Assembly (NCBI RefSeq): GCF_001942465.1
Contig: NZ_MKJY01000222.1
Span: 1 to 64,000 of the forward strand
Reading direction: 5' to 3'
DNA length: 64,000 bases
Origin: Actinomadura sp. CNU-125
GTDB taxonomy: Bacteria; Actinomycetota; Actinomycetes; Streptosporangiales; Streptosporangiaceae
A model generated the notes under the pieces. It worked only from the letters and a program-made list of their open reading frames with translations, was not told the DNA's origin and ran no database searches. This document shows positions 54,792 to 64,000 of the stretch, piece by piece (the stretch's first letter is position 1; each line of letters starts with the position of its first letter). Made by a program: the position numbers and the translations under genes.

Positions 54792-55552
54792 ATCAGCCGG
54801 AGCCCGATGAGGGTGAGCCACGGCTCGAACACGTCGATGCTGCGGGACTCCTCCAGGACGAGCGGCGCGAGCCCGCCCGTCGCGATGACCGTGACCTCGT
54901 CGGGGTCGGCGGCGAGTTCGTCGGCCATCCGCTCGACGATCCCGTCGACCTGGCCGGCGAACCCGAAGATGATCCCGGACTGCAGCGCCTCGACGGTGTT
55001 CTTGGCGATCACGTTGCGCGGCCGCACCAGTTCGATCTTGTGGAGCTGCGCGCCGCGCGACGACAGCGCGTCGATCGAGATCTCGATGCCGGGGGCGATC
55101 GCGCCGCCCACGTACTCGCCCTTGGCGGAGACGGCGTCGAACGTGGTCGCGGTGCCGAAGTCGACGACGATCGCGGGACCGCCGTGGGTGTGCACGGCGG
55201 CGAGCGCGTTCACCACCCGGTCGGCGCCGACCTCCTTGGGGTTGTCCATCCGGACCGGCACCCCGGTCTTGACGCCCGGCTCGACGATCACCGCCTGGAC
55301 GTCGCCGTAGTAACGGCGACACATCTCCCGCATCTCGTGCAGAACGGACGGGACGGTCGAGCACAGGGCGATACCGCTGATGTCGGTCTCGGCGAGCAGC
55401 GGGCTCTGCTGCACCAGGCCCTGCAGCACCACCGCGATCTCGTCGGCGGTGCGCCGCGGATCGGTGTTGATCCGCCAGTGCTCGATCACCTCCTCGCCCT
55501 CGAACAGGCCGAGAACGGTCTGGGTGTTACCGACGTCGATGGTGAGCAGCAT
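54770..55552 (-). CDS. coaX: Type III pantothenate kinase
   Basis: 260 residues with ASKHA-fold motifs: MLLTIDVGNTQTVLGLFEG at the N-terminus, NPKEVGADRVVNALAA in the middle, VVDFGTATTFDAVSAKGEYVGGAI next and IATGGLAPLV near the end. It phosphorylates pantothenate, the first committed step to coenzyme A. It is the last gene of the nadB-nadC-coaX row and lies near panC/panD, so NAD and CoA precursor synthesis are grouped. Confidence 0.93.
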   Translation of the reverse strand: MLLTIDVGNTQTVLGLFEGEEVIEHWRINTDPRRTADEIAVVLQGLVQQSPLLAETDISGIALCSTVPSVLHEMREMCRRYYGDVQAVIVEPGVKTGVPVRMDNPKEVGADRVVNALAAVHTHGGPAIVVDFGTATTFDAVSAKGEYVGGAIAPGIEISIDALSSRGAQLHKIELVRPRNVIAKNTVEALQSGIIFGFAGQVDGIVERMADELAADPDEVTVIATGGLAPLVLEESRSIDVFEPWLTLIGLRLIYERNTA

Positions 55553-55566
55553 CCGGTCCCCGCTGG

Positions 55567-56424
55567 TCAGGTAAAGTCAAGGCCGATGTCGAACACGCGC
55601 GCCGAGTGCGTCAGCGCGCCGACGGCAAGGTAGTCCACTCCGGTCACGGCGACGTCTCGGGCCCGCTCCAGGGTAAGGCCACCGCTCGCTTCCAGTTCCG
55701 CCCGCCCCGCCACAAGACGGACGGCTTCCGACATTTCGGCGTCCGACATGTTGTCGAGCAGGATCGCGCGCGCGCCCGCGGCAAGTGCCTCCTCCACCTG
55801 TGCGAGGGTGTCGCACTCCACCTGGACGTGCAACGCCGGGTACACGTCCCGGACGGACCGGAAGGCGCGGGTGACCGATCCGGCCGCGGCGACGTGGTTG
55901 TCCTTGATGAGCGCGGCGTCGTGCAGGCCCATCCGGTGGTTGACGCCGCCGCCGCACCGCACCGCGTATTTCTGCAGGGCACGCAGGCCGGGCAGCGTCT
56001 TGCGGGTGTCGCGGACCCGCGCCTTGGTGCCGTCGATCGCGTCCGCCCACCGCCGCGTCGCGGTCGCGATTCCGGACAGGTGCGTGACCAGGTTCAGCGC
56101 CGTCCGCTCGGCGCGCAGCACCGCCCGCGTCGGCCCGCTCACCGACATGATCACCTGGCCGGGGACGACCCGGTCGCCGTCGGCCGCCGTCGCCTCGTGC
56201 GCCACGCCGAGGAGGTCGAACACGACCGCGGCGACCGGGACGCCCGCGACGACGCCCTCCTCGCGGGCGGTGAAGTTCCCGGCCGCGGCGTCGTCCGGTG
56301 CGAAGATCGGCTCGCTGGTGACGTCGGCCTCGCCGTCCTCGGCCAGCGCCGTCCGCACCAGGTTTTCCACAGCCTGTGGATCGAGCCCGGCGGCGCGCAG
56401 CGCCGTCTCCGTTTCGGGTGTCAT
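55567..56424 (-). CDS. nadC: Nicotinate-nucleotide pyrophosphorylase (quinolinate phosphoribosyltransferase)
   Basis: 285 residues: VENLVRTALAEDGEADVTSEP, ERTALNLVTHLSGIATATRRW, ARVRDTRKTLPGLRALQKYA, VNHRMGLHDAALIKDNHV and ECDTLAQVEEAL, all conserved in NadC. It converts quinolinate and PRPP to nicotinate mononucleotide in de novo NAD synthesis. Its start overlaps the nadB stop (ATGA), so translation is coupled. coaX follows after 14 bp. Confidence 0.95.
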   Translation of the reverse strand: MTPETETALRAAGLDPQAVENLVRTALAEDGEADVTSEPIFAPDDAAAGNFTAREEGVVAGVPVAAVVFDLLGVAHEATAADGDRVVPGQVIMSVSGPTRAVLRAERTALNLVTHLSGIATATRRWADAIDGTKARVRDTRKTLPGLRALQKYAVRCGGGVNHRMGLHDAALIKDNHVAAAGSVTRAFRSVRDVYPALHVQVECDTLAQVEEALAAGARAILLDNMSDAEMSEAVRLVAGRAELEASGGLTLERARDVAVTGVDYLAVGALTHSARVFDIGLDFT

Positions 56425-58099
56425 TCGTCCGTCCCCTTCGCTGGTTCGTAGGTGGTGACCAGTTCGATGCGATCATGCCCCCCGGCCGTCCGGACGAGCC
56501 GGGTGACCAGGTGGCCGCCCCAGCGGGCGTCGGAACGTTCCGGGAAGTCCTCGCGCCAGTGGCTTCCGCGGGTCTCCTCGCGGTGCCGGGCGGCGGCGAC
56601 GATCGCGGACGCGACCGTGTGCAGGTTCGTGGCCTCCCACGCGTCCACGCCCGGGGTCGGGGACGCGCCGGGCAGTGCGGCCAGCTCGCGGGCGGCGGCC
56701 GCCAGGCCGTCCGCGCCGCGCAGGACGCCCGCGTGCCCGGTCATGATCCGCTGGACGTCCGCCCGCCGCGCCGGGTCGAGCAGGACACCTGCGCCCCCGC
56801 CCGGCTCGGGCGGCGTCGGCGCGGCGTCGGCGGGGTCGGCCCCCGCGGGGACGCCCGCCAGGTCGCCTGGGAGGGCGTCGGCGATCCGCGCGGCGAACAC
56901 GAGCCCCTCCAGCAGTGAGTTGGACGCGAGCCGGTTCGCGCCGTGCACGCCCGTGCAGGCGACCTCGCCGCACGCGTACAGGCCGGGGACGGACGTGCGC
57001 CCCGCCAGGTCGGTGCGGACGCCGCCGCTCGCGTAGTGCGCGGCGGGCACGACCGGGATCGGCTCGGTGACCGGATCGATTCCGTGGTGCCTGCACGCCG
57101 CGAGGATCGTCGGGAACCGCGCCTCCCACATCGCGGCGCCGAAATGCCGCCCGTCCAGGAGCATGCAGGACGCGCCGGTCTCCCGCATCCGGTTCGTGAT
57201 CCCCTTGGCGACGACGTCGCGCGGCGCGAGTTCGGCCAGTTCGTGTCGTCCGACCATGAACCGTTCGCCCGCGTGGTCGATCAGGTGGGCCCCTTCGCCG
57301 CGCACGGCCTCCGAGATGAGGGGCTGCTGCCCGCGCGCGCCCTCCCCGAGCCAAAGAACCGTGGGGTGGAACTGGACGAACTCCAGATCGGTGACCTCGG
57401 CTCCTGCACGCAACGCGAGTGCTACGCCATCACCCGTAGAAACTTCGGGATTGGTCGTAGCGGAGAACACCTGCCCCAACCCCCCGGTCGCGAGCACGAC
57501 GGCGCGCGCGCGGACGGCACCCACACCCGCGGGCTGGCCCTCCCCCATCACGTGCAGCGTGACCCCGGTGGCGCGCCCGTCCGCGTCCTTGAGCAGATCG
57601 AGGACCAGCGCGTGCTCGATCACCTCGACACCGGAGTCCTTGAGCGCGGCGAGCAGCGCCCGGCTGATCTCCGCGCCCGTCGCGTCGCACCGCGTGCGGC
57701 GATGCGGCGCCGCCGGTGCCCGCCCTCCCGGGTCAGCGCGATGTCGCCGCCGTCGGCCCGGTCGAACGCCGCACCGAGGTCGATGAGCGCGCGGACGGCG
57801 TCCGGCCCCTCGTCGACCAGGGTGCGGACGGCGTCCTCGTCGCACAGCCCGACCCCGGCGACGAGCGTGTCGGTCAGGTGCTCGCCCGGGGTGTCGTCGG
57901 GGGCGAGGGCGGCGGCGATCCCGCCCTGCGCCCAGCGCGTGGACCCGGCGTCCAGCAGCGCCTTCGTGACGAGCAGCACGCGCCCGTGCGCGCGGCAGCG
58001 GAGCGCGGCGACGAGACCGGCGATACCGGAGCCGATGACGACGACGTCGGTGCGGGCGGTCCAGCCGGGATCGGGGGCGGTCAGCGCGGAAGGGATCAT
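56421..58099 (-). CDS. nadB: L-aspartate oxidase, frame break in the first third
   Basis: About 559 residues when repaired. FAD-binding start DVVVIGSGIAGLVAALRCRA, then TRWAQGGIAAALAPDD and LTREGGHRRRRIA. At about 57690-57702 the frame changes and continues DATGAEISRALLAALKD, then VQFHPTVLW, HGANRLASNSLLEGLVFAARIA and the C-terminal helical domain. NadB oxidises aspartate to iminosuccinate for quinolinate synthesis. nadA is not visible; it would be expected just upstream of nadB, but the panD side differs. The break is probably an assembly error. Confidence 0.9.
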
Positions 58100-58214
58100 G
58101 AGCCCTCCTCCGGGGTTCGGTTCTCGTCATTGTGACACTAACCCCGAAGCGGACTATTCCCGACCCATGCCGTTCGCCCGCGATCGCAGTGGCGCAGCAG
58201 TACGGGCGAGGGTG

Positions 58215-58250
58215 CGTGGCCGGGGAAACAACGATCAGGGCCCGGCCACG
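58215..58250 (-). terminator. Stem-loop after panD
   Basis: CGTGGCCGGG pairs with CCCGGCCACG around a 16-base loop, 9 bp beyond the panD stop. Confidence 0.6.
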
Positions 58251-58259
58251 CGTGCGAAC

Positions 58260-58675
<416 letters not shown>

Positions 58676-58676
<1 letters not shown>

Positions 58677-59542
58677 CAGCGCTCCTTACCGAGCTGGAGG
58701 GGAAGGTTGTCGATCAGGTGGGTGGCGCCGACGCGGCCCGCGACGGCGAGCACGGCCGGCCCGGCATGGTCGGCGTCGACCTCGGTGAACGTCGCAGGGT
58801 CGACGAGCACGAGGTAGTCCAGGTCCAGCGGCGGCTCGGCGGACACGGCCGCGGCCAGCTCCGCGCGGGCCGCACCGAGCACCGCGTCCGGCCCGTCCCC
58901 CGCCGCGGCGGCGTCCGTGCCCGCCCGCAACGCCCGCGACAGCGCGAGCGCGGTGCGGCGCTCGTCCGGCGACAGGTAGCGGTTCCGGCTCGACAGCGCC
59001 AGCCCGTCCGGCTCCCGGACGGTCGGCGCGCCGACGATCTCGACGGGCACGTTCAGGTCCGCGACCATCCGGCGGATCAGGGCGAGCTGCTGTGCGTCCT
59101 TCTCCCCGAAAACGGCCACATCGGGACGTACCAGGTTCAACAACTTCAGGACGACCGTGAGCATTCCATCGAAGTGGCCGGGACGGGCGGCGCCCTCGAC
59201 CACGGCCCCCATCGGCCCCGACTTCAACGTCACCTGCGGCTCCGCCGGATACATCACGTCGCGGGTCGGGGCGAACACCACGTCCACGCCCGCGCGCGCG
59301 CACGCCGCGACGTCGTCCTCGAACGTGCGCGGATACCGGTCGAAGTCCTCACCGGGCGCGAACTGCAGCGGGTTCACGAAGATGCTGACGGCCACACCGT
59401 CCGCACATGCGCGCGCCTGCCGCATCAGGGACAAGTGCCCTTCGTGCAGCGCCCCCATGGTCGGGACGAGCGCCAACGTGCCCGGCACGCCCTTCCGGGC
59501 GGCGGCCAGTTCCTCCCGCGTCCTCACGATGACGGGCGTCAC
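58676..59542 (-). CDS. panC: Pantothenate synthetase
   Basis: 288 residues. [15 protein letters not shown] with the HxGH nucleotide-binding motif, [36 protein letters not shown] and [13 protein letters not shown] (KMSKS equivalent). It joins pantoate and beta-alanine using ATP. It is translated between the DUF2520 gene and panD in one operon, so all the enzymes of the last step plus the beta-alanine supply are together. Confidence 0.95.
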
Positions 59543-59600
59543 GACGCTCCCCTCGACTCACTCCGGTCTGCTGCCATGGGTCCGTGCTCGTCCAAGGCGG

Positions 59601-60527
59601 TCAGTCCGCCAGGGCCTCGAGGAGCCGCTCGGCGTCCTCCGGCTTGAGCATCCCGGCGCCGAGCGCCCGGTCGGCGGTGAGGCGGGCCAGCGCGATGTAG
59701 GCGCGGCGGCTCTCCGGCGACACCTTGCCGAGCTCGGCGACGTGATCGACGACCGTTCCGGCGTCGCCGCGCGCGACCGGCCCGGTCAACCCGTCGATGC
59801 CGAGCCGCAGCGCGTTGTCGAGCGCGGCGCCCAGCAGCGGTCCGAGCATCGCGCCCGGCTCGTCCACCCCGGCCGTCCGCAGCAGATCCATCGACTCGAC
59901 GACCAGCGTGACCAGGTGGTTCGCGCCACCGGCGAGCGCCGCGTGGTACAGCGGCCGCCGCTCCTCGGGGATCCACACCGGCTCCCCGGCCATCTCGACG
60001 ACGAGCGCCTCGGCGACCGGCCGCAGCGGCTCCGGCGCCGTGACGCCGAACGAGATCCCGGCGAGCCGGTCCACGTCGTCCGGACGCCCGGTGAACGTCA
60101 TCACCGGGTGCAGCGCCAGCGGCAGCGCCCCCGCCCGGGTCAGCGGGTCCAGCACGGCGGTCCCGAACCGGCCGCTGGTGTGCACGACCAGCTTGCCCGC
60201 GACCTGGACGCCCGCCGCGACGAACCCCGCGGCCAGATCGGGCAACTGGTCGTCGGGAACGGTCAGCAGCACCAGGTCGGCGGCGGCCACCGCTTCCTGC
60301 GGGTCGGTGAGGGCGGCGCCGGGCAGCCGTGCGGCCGCCCGCTCCCGCGACCGCGCCGACACCGCCGTCGCGGCGACGACCCGGTGCCCGGCCAGTTCGA
60401 GCGCCGAACCGAGCGCCGAACCGACACGGCCCGCGCCCACGACCCCGACCGTGAGCCGGGCGGGACGATCTTCCGGAGCGGGCTGCTCGTTTCCGGGCGC
60501 GGCAGAAGGCATGGCGTGCGAATCCAT
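59601..60527 (-). CDS. Rossmann-like DUF2520 dehydrogenase, candidate ketopantoate reductase
   Basis: 308 residues. NAD(P)-binding motif VGVVGAGRVGSALGSALE at residues 27-44, then LVLLTVPDDQLPDLAAGF, LHPVMTFTGRP and the DUF2520 helical part (YHAALAGGANHLVTLVVES). The layout resembles ketopantoate reductase and acetohydroxyacid isomeroreductase folds. It is the first gene before panC and panD. No panE is in view, so it may reduce ketopantoate to pantoate; this is inference from position and fold. ATG 60527; a later start at Met6 is possible. Confidence 0.75.
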   Translation of the reverse strand: MDSHAMPSAAPGNEQPAPEDRPARLTVGVVGAGRVGSALGSALELAGHRVVAATAVSARSRERAAARLPGAALTDPQEAVAAADLVLLTVPDDQLPDLAAGFVAAGVQVAGKLVVHTSGRFGTAVLDPLTRAGALPLALHPVMTFTGRPDDVDRLAGISFGVTAPEPLRPVAEALVVEMAGEPVWIPEERRPLYHAALAGGANHLVTLVVESMDLLRTAGVDEPGAMLGPLLGAALDNALRLGIDGLTGPVARGDAGTVVDHVAELGKVSPESRRAYIALARLTADRALGAGMLKPEDAERLLEALAD

Positions 60528-60761
60528 CGTTCGTTCCAGTCCTCAAAACGTAGGTACCGGACGTGCGGGCCCCAGAGTACCCACGAACTCCAGCCACGTC
60601 CGCCGCCGGGTCATGCTTGCTTCGCGTCCCTCTCGACCTCAGGCCCAGGGACCTTCTTTCACCGAACGCCACAACACAATCGCCACTGCGTCCGCTTGCG
60701 GCGCCCCGGTCTCAAACCACTGAGCGACCATCCTCCAACAACCACACCCACGACCGCCGCC

Positions 60762-60868
60762 ATGCCCGAGGCCACCGACATGCCCGCACCACCGCCATGC
60801 CCGAGGCCACCGACATGCCCGGGGCCACTGGCATGCCCGGGGCCACTGGCATGCCCGGGGCCACTGGC
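60762..60868. repeat. 18-bp tandem repeat array
   Basis: About six units. ATGCCCGAGGCCACCGAC at 60762 and 60797, a 17-base variant at 60780, then three exact copies of ATGCCCGGGGCCACTGGC from 60815 to 60868. It lies in the gap between the DUF2520 gene and the ABC permease terminator. The frame gives MPGATG/PGHASG-like repeats, but no ribosome site was convincing. Confidence 0.75.
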
Positions 60869-60903
60869 ATGCGCGTGACCGGGGCACGACACCGGCGGGA
60901 CGG

Positions 60904-60998
60904 CGACGGGCCGCGCGCCCGGGAATGTCCGGGGTGCGCGGCCGTCGTGCGGCCCCGGCCGGTGCGGCGACCGATCGGCGGGGCCGCACCGGCCGGGG
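60904..60998 (-). terminator. Double hairpin terminator after the FtsX-type permease
   Basis: CCCCGGCCGGTGCGGC (60953-60968) and its exact complement (60983-60998) form a 16-bp stem. A second, imperfect long hairpin occupies 60904-60947. Strong termination 12 bp after the permease stop. Confidence 0.75.
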
Positions 60999-61009
60999 GC
61001 GGGGTCGGC

Positions 61010-63523
61010 TTACTCCGTGGAGAGCGACTCGACGATGGACGCCTTCGCCGCGCGCCGGGCGGGCATGACGGCGGCCAGCACCCCGGCCACCGCGGCGAGG
61101 ACGATGAACGCCGCCACCTGTCCGTACGGGAGCGCGAACACCGAGCTTTCGCCCATCGCCTCCGTCGCCGCCCAGCCGAACGCGACGCCGAGGACGACCC
61201 CGGTCAGCGCGCCGATCACCGCCATCACCAGTGCCTCGATCGAGAGCATCCGGCGCAGTTGCCGCTTGGTGATCCCGAGGGCGCGCAGCAGCGCCGACTC
61301 GCGGGTGCGCTCGACCACCGACAGCGTCAGCGTGTTCGCGATGCCGAACAGCGCGATGATGATCGCCAGCCCGAGCAGCCCGCCGAAGATCATCAGCATG
61401 GTGTTCACGGAGTCGCTCAAGGTGTCCTTGAACTCCGCGACGGACATGACGCGGACCGTCGGGTACGGCTTGGCGGCGTCCTCGATCGCCTTGCGGGCGG
61501 TGTTCGCGTCCACCCCGTCGGCCATCTCGATCATGAGCGTCGAGGAGTCGCGGACGTTGAAGTAGCGGTCGAAGTCGGCCTCGGGGACGAGCACTCCGCC
61601 GAGCGCGGGCGTGTCGTGCACCCCGACGATCTTCACCTGCGCGGTGCCGCGCTTCGAGGTGATCTCCGTGGTGTCGCCGACGGCCAGACCGTGGTTCTCC
61701 ACGTAGAACTTGTCCACCAGCGCGGTGCCCGGCCCCAGGTCTGCCAGCGACCCCTGCGTGATCACCGGCTTCAGCACGGCCCCGAGGGCCGACGCGGTCA
61801 CCGTCGAGACCGTCGACTCGTCGCCGCCGACCGCCGCCTCCGCGTCCCGCATCTCGATGACGTGGGAGAACTCCGGACGCTGCCGCAGCGTCCCGGCCAG
61901 CGCGTGCGGGACCCGCTGGTCCTCGCCGCCGAACTGGGTGTTGACCTGGAACTCGACCGGGAACTGCTCGTCGATCTGCGCGACCGACGTCGCCTTCCCG
62001 CTCGCCGCGATGACCGCGAACAGGCTCATCAGCCCGACGCCGACCGTCAGGGCGATCGTCGTCGTCGCCGTCCGGCGCGGGGAGCGCCGCGCGTTCGCCA
62101 CCGCCAGTCGGCCCGGGACCCCGGCGACCCGCGCCGGGACCGCCCCCGCGAATCGGCCGAGCGGCCGCACCAGCGCCGGCATCGCCGCGATCACCCCGCA
62201 GAAGAACAGGGAGCCGCCCCCCGCGACCATGTACATCGCGGTCTCGCCCTTCTCCATCACGAGCGAGGCGTAGCCGCCGACGGCCAGGCCCAGCGCGCAG
62301 AACAGGACGGCGAACAGCGTCCGGACGACGCCCAGGCGGAACCGGCCGCTGCCCGGCTCCAGTTCCGCGCGCAGCGCCGTCACCGGTGAGACGCGGGTGG
62401 CGGCGCGGGCCGGCAGCAGCGCGGACACCACGGTCACCACGACGCCGACCGCGAGCCCGAAGACGATCGTCCGGACGGCCAGCGTCGGCGCGGCCACCGG
62501 GATGGCGTCGTTGAACCGGTGCACCAGCGCCAGCAGTCCCCAGCCGAGGCCGAGCCCGGCGGCCAGCCCCAGCAGCGACCCGACGAACCCCACGACGACC
62601 GACTCGGTCACCACGCTGCCGAACACCTGCCGGCGGGTCGCGCCGACGCAGCGCAGCAGCGCCATCTCCCGCATCCGCTGCGCGATCAGGATCGAGAACG
62701 TGTTGTAGATGACGAGGGCGGAGACCAGCATCGCGACCATGCCGAACAGCAGCAGCCCCGTCCGGATGATCTCGGTGTCGGCGCCCGCCGCCTCGGCGAG
62801 CCTCGCGCCCAGTTCCTCGCCGGTGAGCACCTCGTGCGAGCCGCCGACGGCCGTGGCGATCGCGGCCTCGTCGCCGCCGAGCACGTTCAGTTCCTGATAG
62901 GTCTTCTCGCCCGTCATCCGCAGCGCCGTCGCGGTGTCGAACCCGACGGCGCCCCGGTAACTGGCCTCCTGGTCGATGCCGAAGTCGACCAGGCCGACGA
63001 CGGTGAACCGGTGCGGCCGGTTTCCCGCGTCCAGGACCGTCGCGGCCTCGCCGACCTCGAAGCCCTCCCGTTCGGCCAGGTCCGTGTGGATCACGACCTC
63101 GCCGCCGCCGCGCGGAGCGCGCCCCTCGTCGACCCCGTACCGCAGCAGCTCCTCGGACGGCACCGACAGCCCGACCGTCGGCATGTCGCCGATCGCCTTG
63201 CCGTCCTCGCCGACCAGGGCGGCGTCGCCCCGCACCAGCCCGGCGGCCTTCGTGACCCCGGGAACGGCCTGCACCTTCTCGAGGACGTCCTGCGGAATGC
63301 CGCTCTCGCCGTCGGCGCCTTCGCCCTCGGCGCCCTCCCCCGGTAGTACCGCGACGTCGATCTTCCCCGCGGACTTCGCGAACGTCTGGCCGAACGCCTT
63401 GTCGACCGTGTCGGTCAGAACGAACGTCCCGGCGATGAACCCGACCCCGAGAGTGATCGCGACGGCCGTCAGCACGAGCCGCAGCTTGTGGGCCCGCAGG
63501 CCCGCCAGCGTCGTCTTCAGCAT
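61010..63523 (-). CDS. FtsX-family ABC transporter permease (MacB/LolC type)
   Basis: 837 residues: a membrane helix near the N-terminus (LRLVLTAVAITLGVGFIAGTF), a large extracellular MacB-PCD domain, three helices with the FtsX signature (AQRMREMALLRCVGATRRQVF), a second N-terminal-like helix, a second extracellular domain and three final helices (VERTRESALLRALGITKRQLR). The duplicated layout is typical for actinobacterial 8-to-10-helix permeases. It likely transmits ATP-driven motion to the periplasmic side for lipoprotein, peptide or wall processes. ATG overlaps the ATPase stop. Confidence 0.9.
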   Translation of the reverse strand: MLKTTLAGLRAHKLRLVLTAVAITLGVGFIAGTFVLTDTVDKAFGQTFAKSAGKIDVAVLPGEGAEGEGADGESGIPQDVLEKVQAVPGVTKAAGLVRGDAALVGEDGKAIGDMPTVGLSVPSEELLRYGVDEGRAPRGGGEVVIHTDLAEREGFEVGEAATVLDAGNRPHRFTVVGLVDFGIDQEASYRGAVGFDTATALRMTGEKTYQELNVLGGDEAAIATAVGGSHEVLTGEELGARLAEAAGADTEIIRTGLLLFGMVAMLVSALVIYNTFSILIAQRMREMALLRCVGATRRQVFGSVVTESVVVGFVGSLLGLAAGLGLGWGLLALVHRFNDAIPVAAPTLAVRTIVFGLAVGVVVTVVSALLPARAATRVSPVTALRAELEPGSGRFRLGVVRTLFAVLFCALGLAVGGYASLVMEKGETAMYMVAGGGSLFFCGVIAAMPALVRPLGRFAGAVPARVAGVPGRLAVANARRSPRRTATTTIALTVGVGLMSLFAVIAASGKATSVAQIDEQFPVEFQVNTQFGGEDQRVPHALAGTLRQRPEFSHVIEMRDAEAAVGGDESTVSTVTASALGAVLKPVITQGSLADLGPGTALVDKFYVENHGLAVGDTTEITSKRGTAQVKIVGVHDTPALGGVLVPEADFDRYFNVRDSSTLMIEMADGVDANTARKAIEDAAKPYPTVRVMSVAEFKDTLSDSVNTMLMIFGGLLGLAIIIALFGIANTLTLSVVERTRESALLRALGITKRQLRRMLSIEALVMAVIGALTGVVLGVAFGWAATEAMGESSVFALPYGQVAAFIVLAAVAGVLAAVMPARRAAKASIVESLSTE

Positions 63524-64000
63524 CAGGCCCCCAGGCTCTTCAGCCGGTCCAGCACCGTCTCCGGCGTCGGCTCCGCGATCTCGCTCACGATCTCGCCGTC
63601 GCGCAGGAACACCACCCGGTCGGCGTACGAGGCCGCCACCGGGTCGTGGGTGACCATGACGATCGTCTGCCCCATCTCCCGGACGGACGAGCGCAGGAAC
63701 TCCAGCACCTCGGCGCCCGCACGGGAGTCGAGGTTGCCGGTGGGCTCGTCGGCGAAGATGACCTCGGGACGGGCGACGAGTGCGCGCGCGCACGCCACGC
63801 GCTGCTGCTGGCCGCCGGACAGTTCGTTCGGGCGGTGCCCGAGCCGGTCTCGCAGGCCGACGACATCGACGACCTGGTCGAACCACTGGCGGTCCGGTTT
63901 GCGGCCCGCGAGGTCCATCGGGAGCAGGATGTTCTGCTCGGCGGTGAGCGTGGGCAGCAGGTTGAACGCCTGGAAGACGAACCCGACCCGCTCGCGCCGC
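63523..64000 (-). CDS. ABC transporter ATP-binding protein (partial, N-terminus beyond window)
   Basis: The C-terminal about 158 residues: Q-loop VGFVFQAFNLLPTLTAEQN, signature LSGGQQQRVACARAL, Walker B VIFADEPTGNLDS and His switch VMVTHDPVAASYA. The group is that of MacB/LolD/FtsE-like ATPases paired with FtsX-type permeases. It is translationally coupled to the permease. The gene extends past base 64000. Confidence 0.93.
   Translation of the reverse strand, partial: RRERVGFVFQAFNLLPTLTAEQNILLPMDLAGRKPDRQWFDQVVDVVGLRDRLGHRPNELSGGQQQRVACARALVARPEVIFADEPTGNLDSRAGAEVLEFLRSSVREMGQTIVMVTHDPVAASYADRVVFLRDGEIVSEIAEPTPETVLDRLKSLGA

Overview
The window is very GC-rich with strong third-position G/C bias, GTG/TTG starts and many 1-4 bp gene overlaps. 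It carries marker genes of Actinomycetota: lsr2, clpC, mycothiol-dependent maleylpyruvate isomerase, XRE-DUF5753/DUF397 pairs, and LexA and ClgR boxes of actinobacterial type. The gene content fits a filamentous actinomycete such as Actinomadura or another Streptosporangiales member. That placement is inference from gene content, not a database match.

Layout. (1) 1-6.2 kb: a catabolic cluster with an alpha/beta-hydrolase-like fragment, aconitase-family small and large subunits and an isocitrate-lyase/PEP-mutase-family lyase on the minus strand. A flavin dehydrogenase, an IclR regulator and an Ohr peroxidase run the other way. Two copies of one palindrome suggest control by the IclR protein. 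(2) 6.2-11.4 kb: a minus-strand set (SnoaL-like protein; DUF1214, SDR, sulfotransferase) with a perfect KstR-type operator, suggesting a steroid/lipid role, interrupted by a TnpB insertion element. (3) 11.4-14.5 kb: LtrA membrane protein and a HEAT-repeat protein. (4) 14.5-25.6 kb: a lower-GC accessory island. It holds a HYD1-type ADP-ribosyltransferase with a DUF6881 partner, Vsr, a three-gene operon (ParB-like, SNF2-like helicase, DUF3883 nuclease), an HNH-like protein and a C5-cytosine methyltransferase, then XRE/DUF397, an ATPase and a holin-like protein. This looks like an unusual restriction/defence system. (5) 25.6-31.8 kb: a cytochrome P450 bracketed by two copies of the end of an ABC permease gene, a drug-type ABC exporter, a two-component system and an XRE regulator. 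(6) 31.9-43.3 kb: UbiB-like kinase, MFS, LexA-controlled AlkB, a beta-helix/double AAA+ protein, ArsR-AHSA1 fusion, MDMPI, clpC. (7) 43.6-50.6 kb: lsr2, RDD proteins, argA-like acetyltransferase, NlpC/P60 hydrolase, LuxR and LacI regulators. (8) 50.7-64 kb: lysS, LysR, MFS, cofactor genes (coaX, nadC, nadB, panD, panC, DUF2520 dehydrogenase) and an FtsX-type ABC transporter cut by the window end.

At least a dozen single-base frame disruptions hit conserved genes, including clpC, lysS and nadB, which are expected to be functional. Either the assembly carries indel errors, which seems most likely, or several genes are truly broken. Coordinates for those genes span the whole reading region, with the break stated in each entry.
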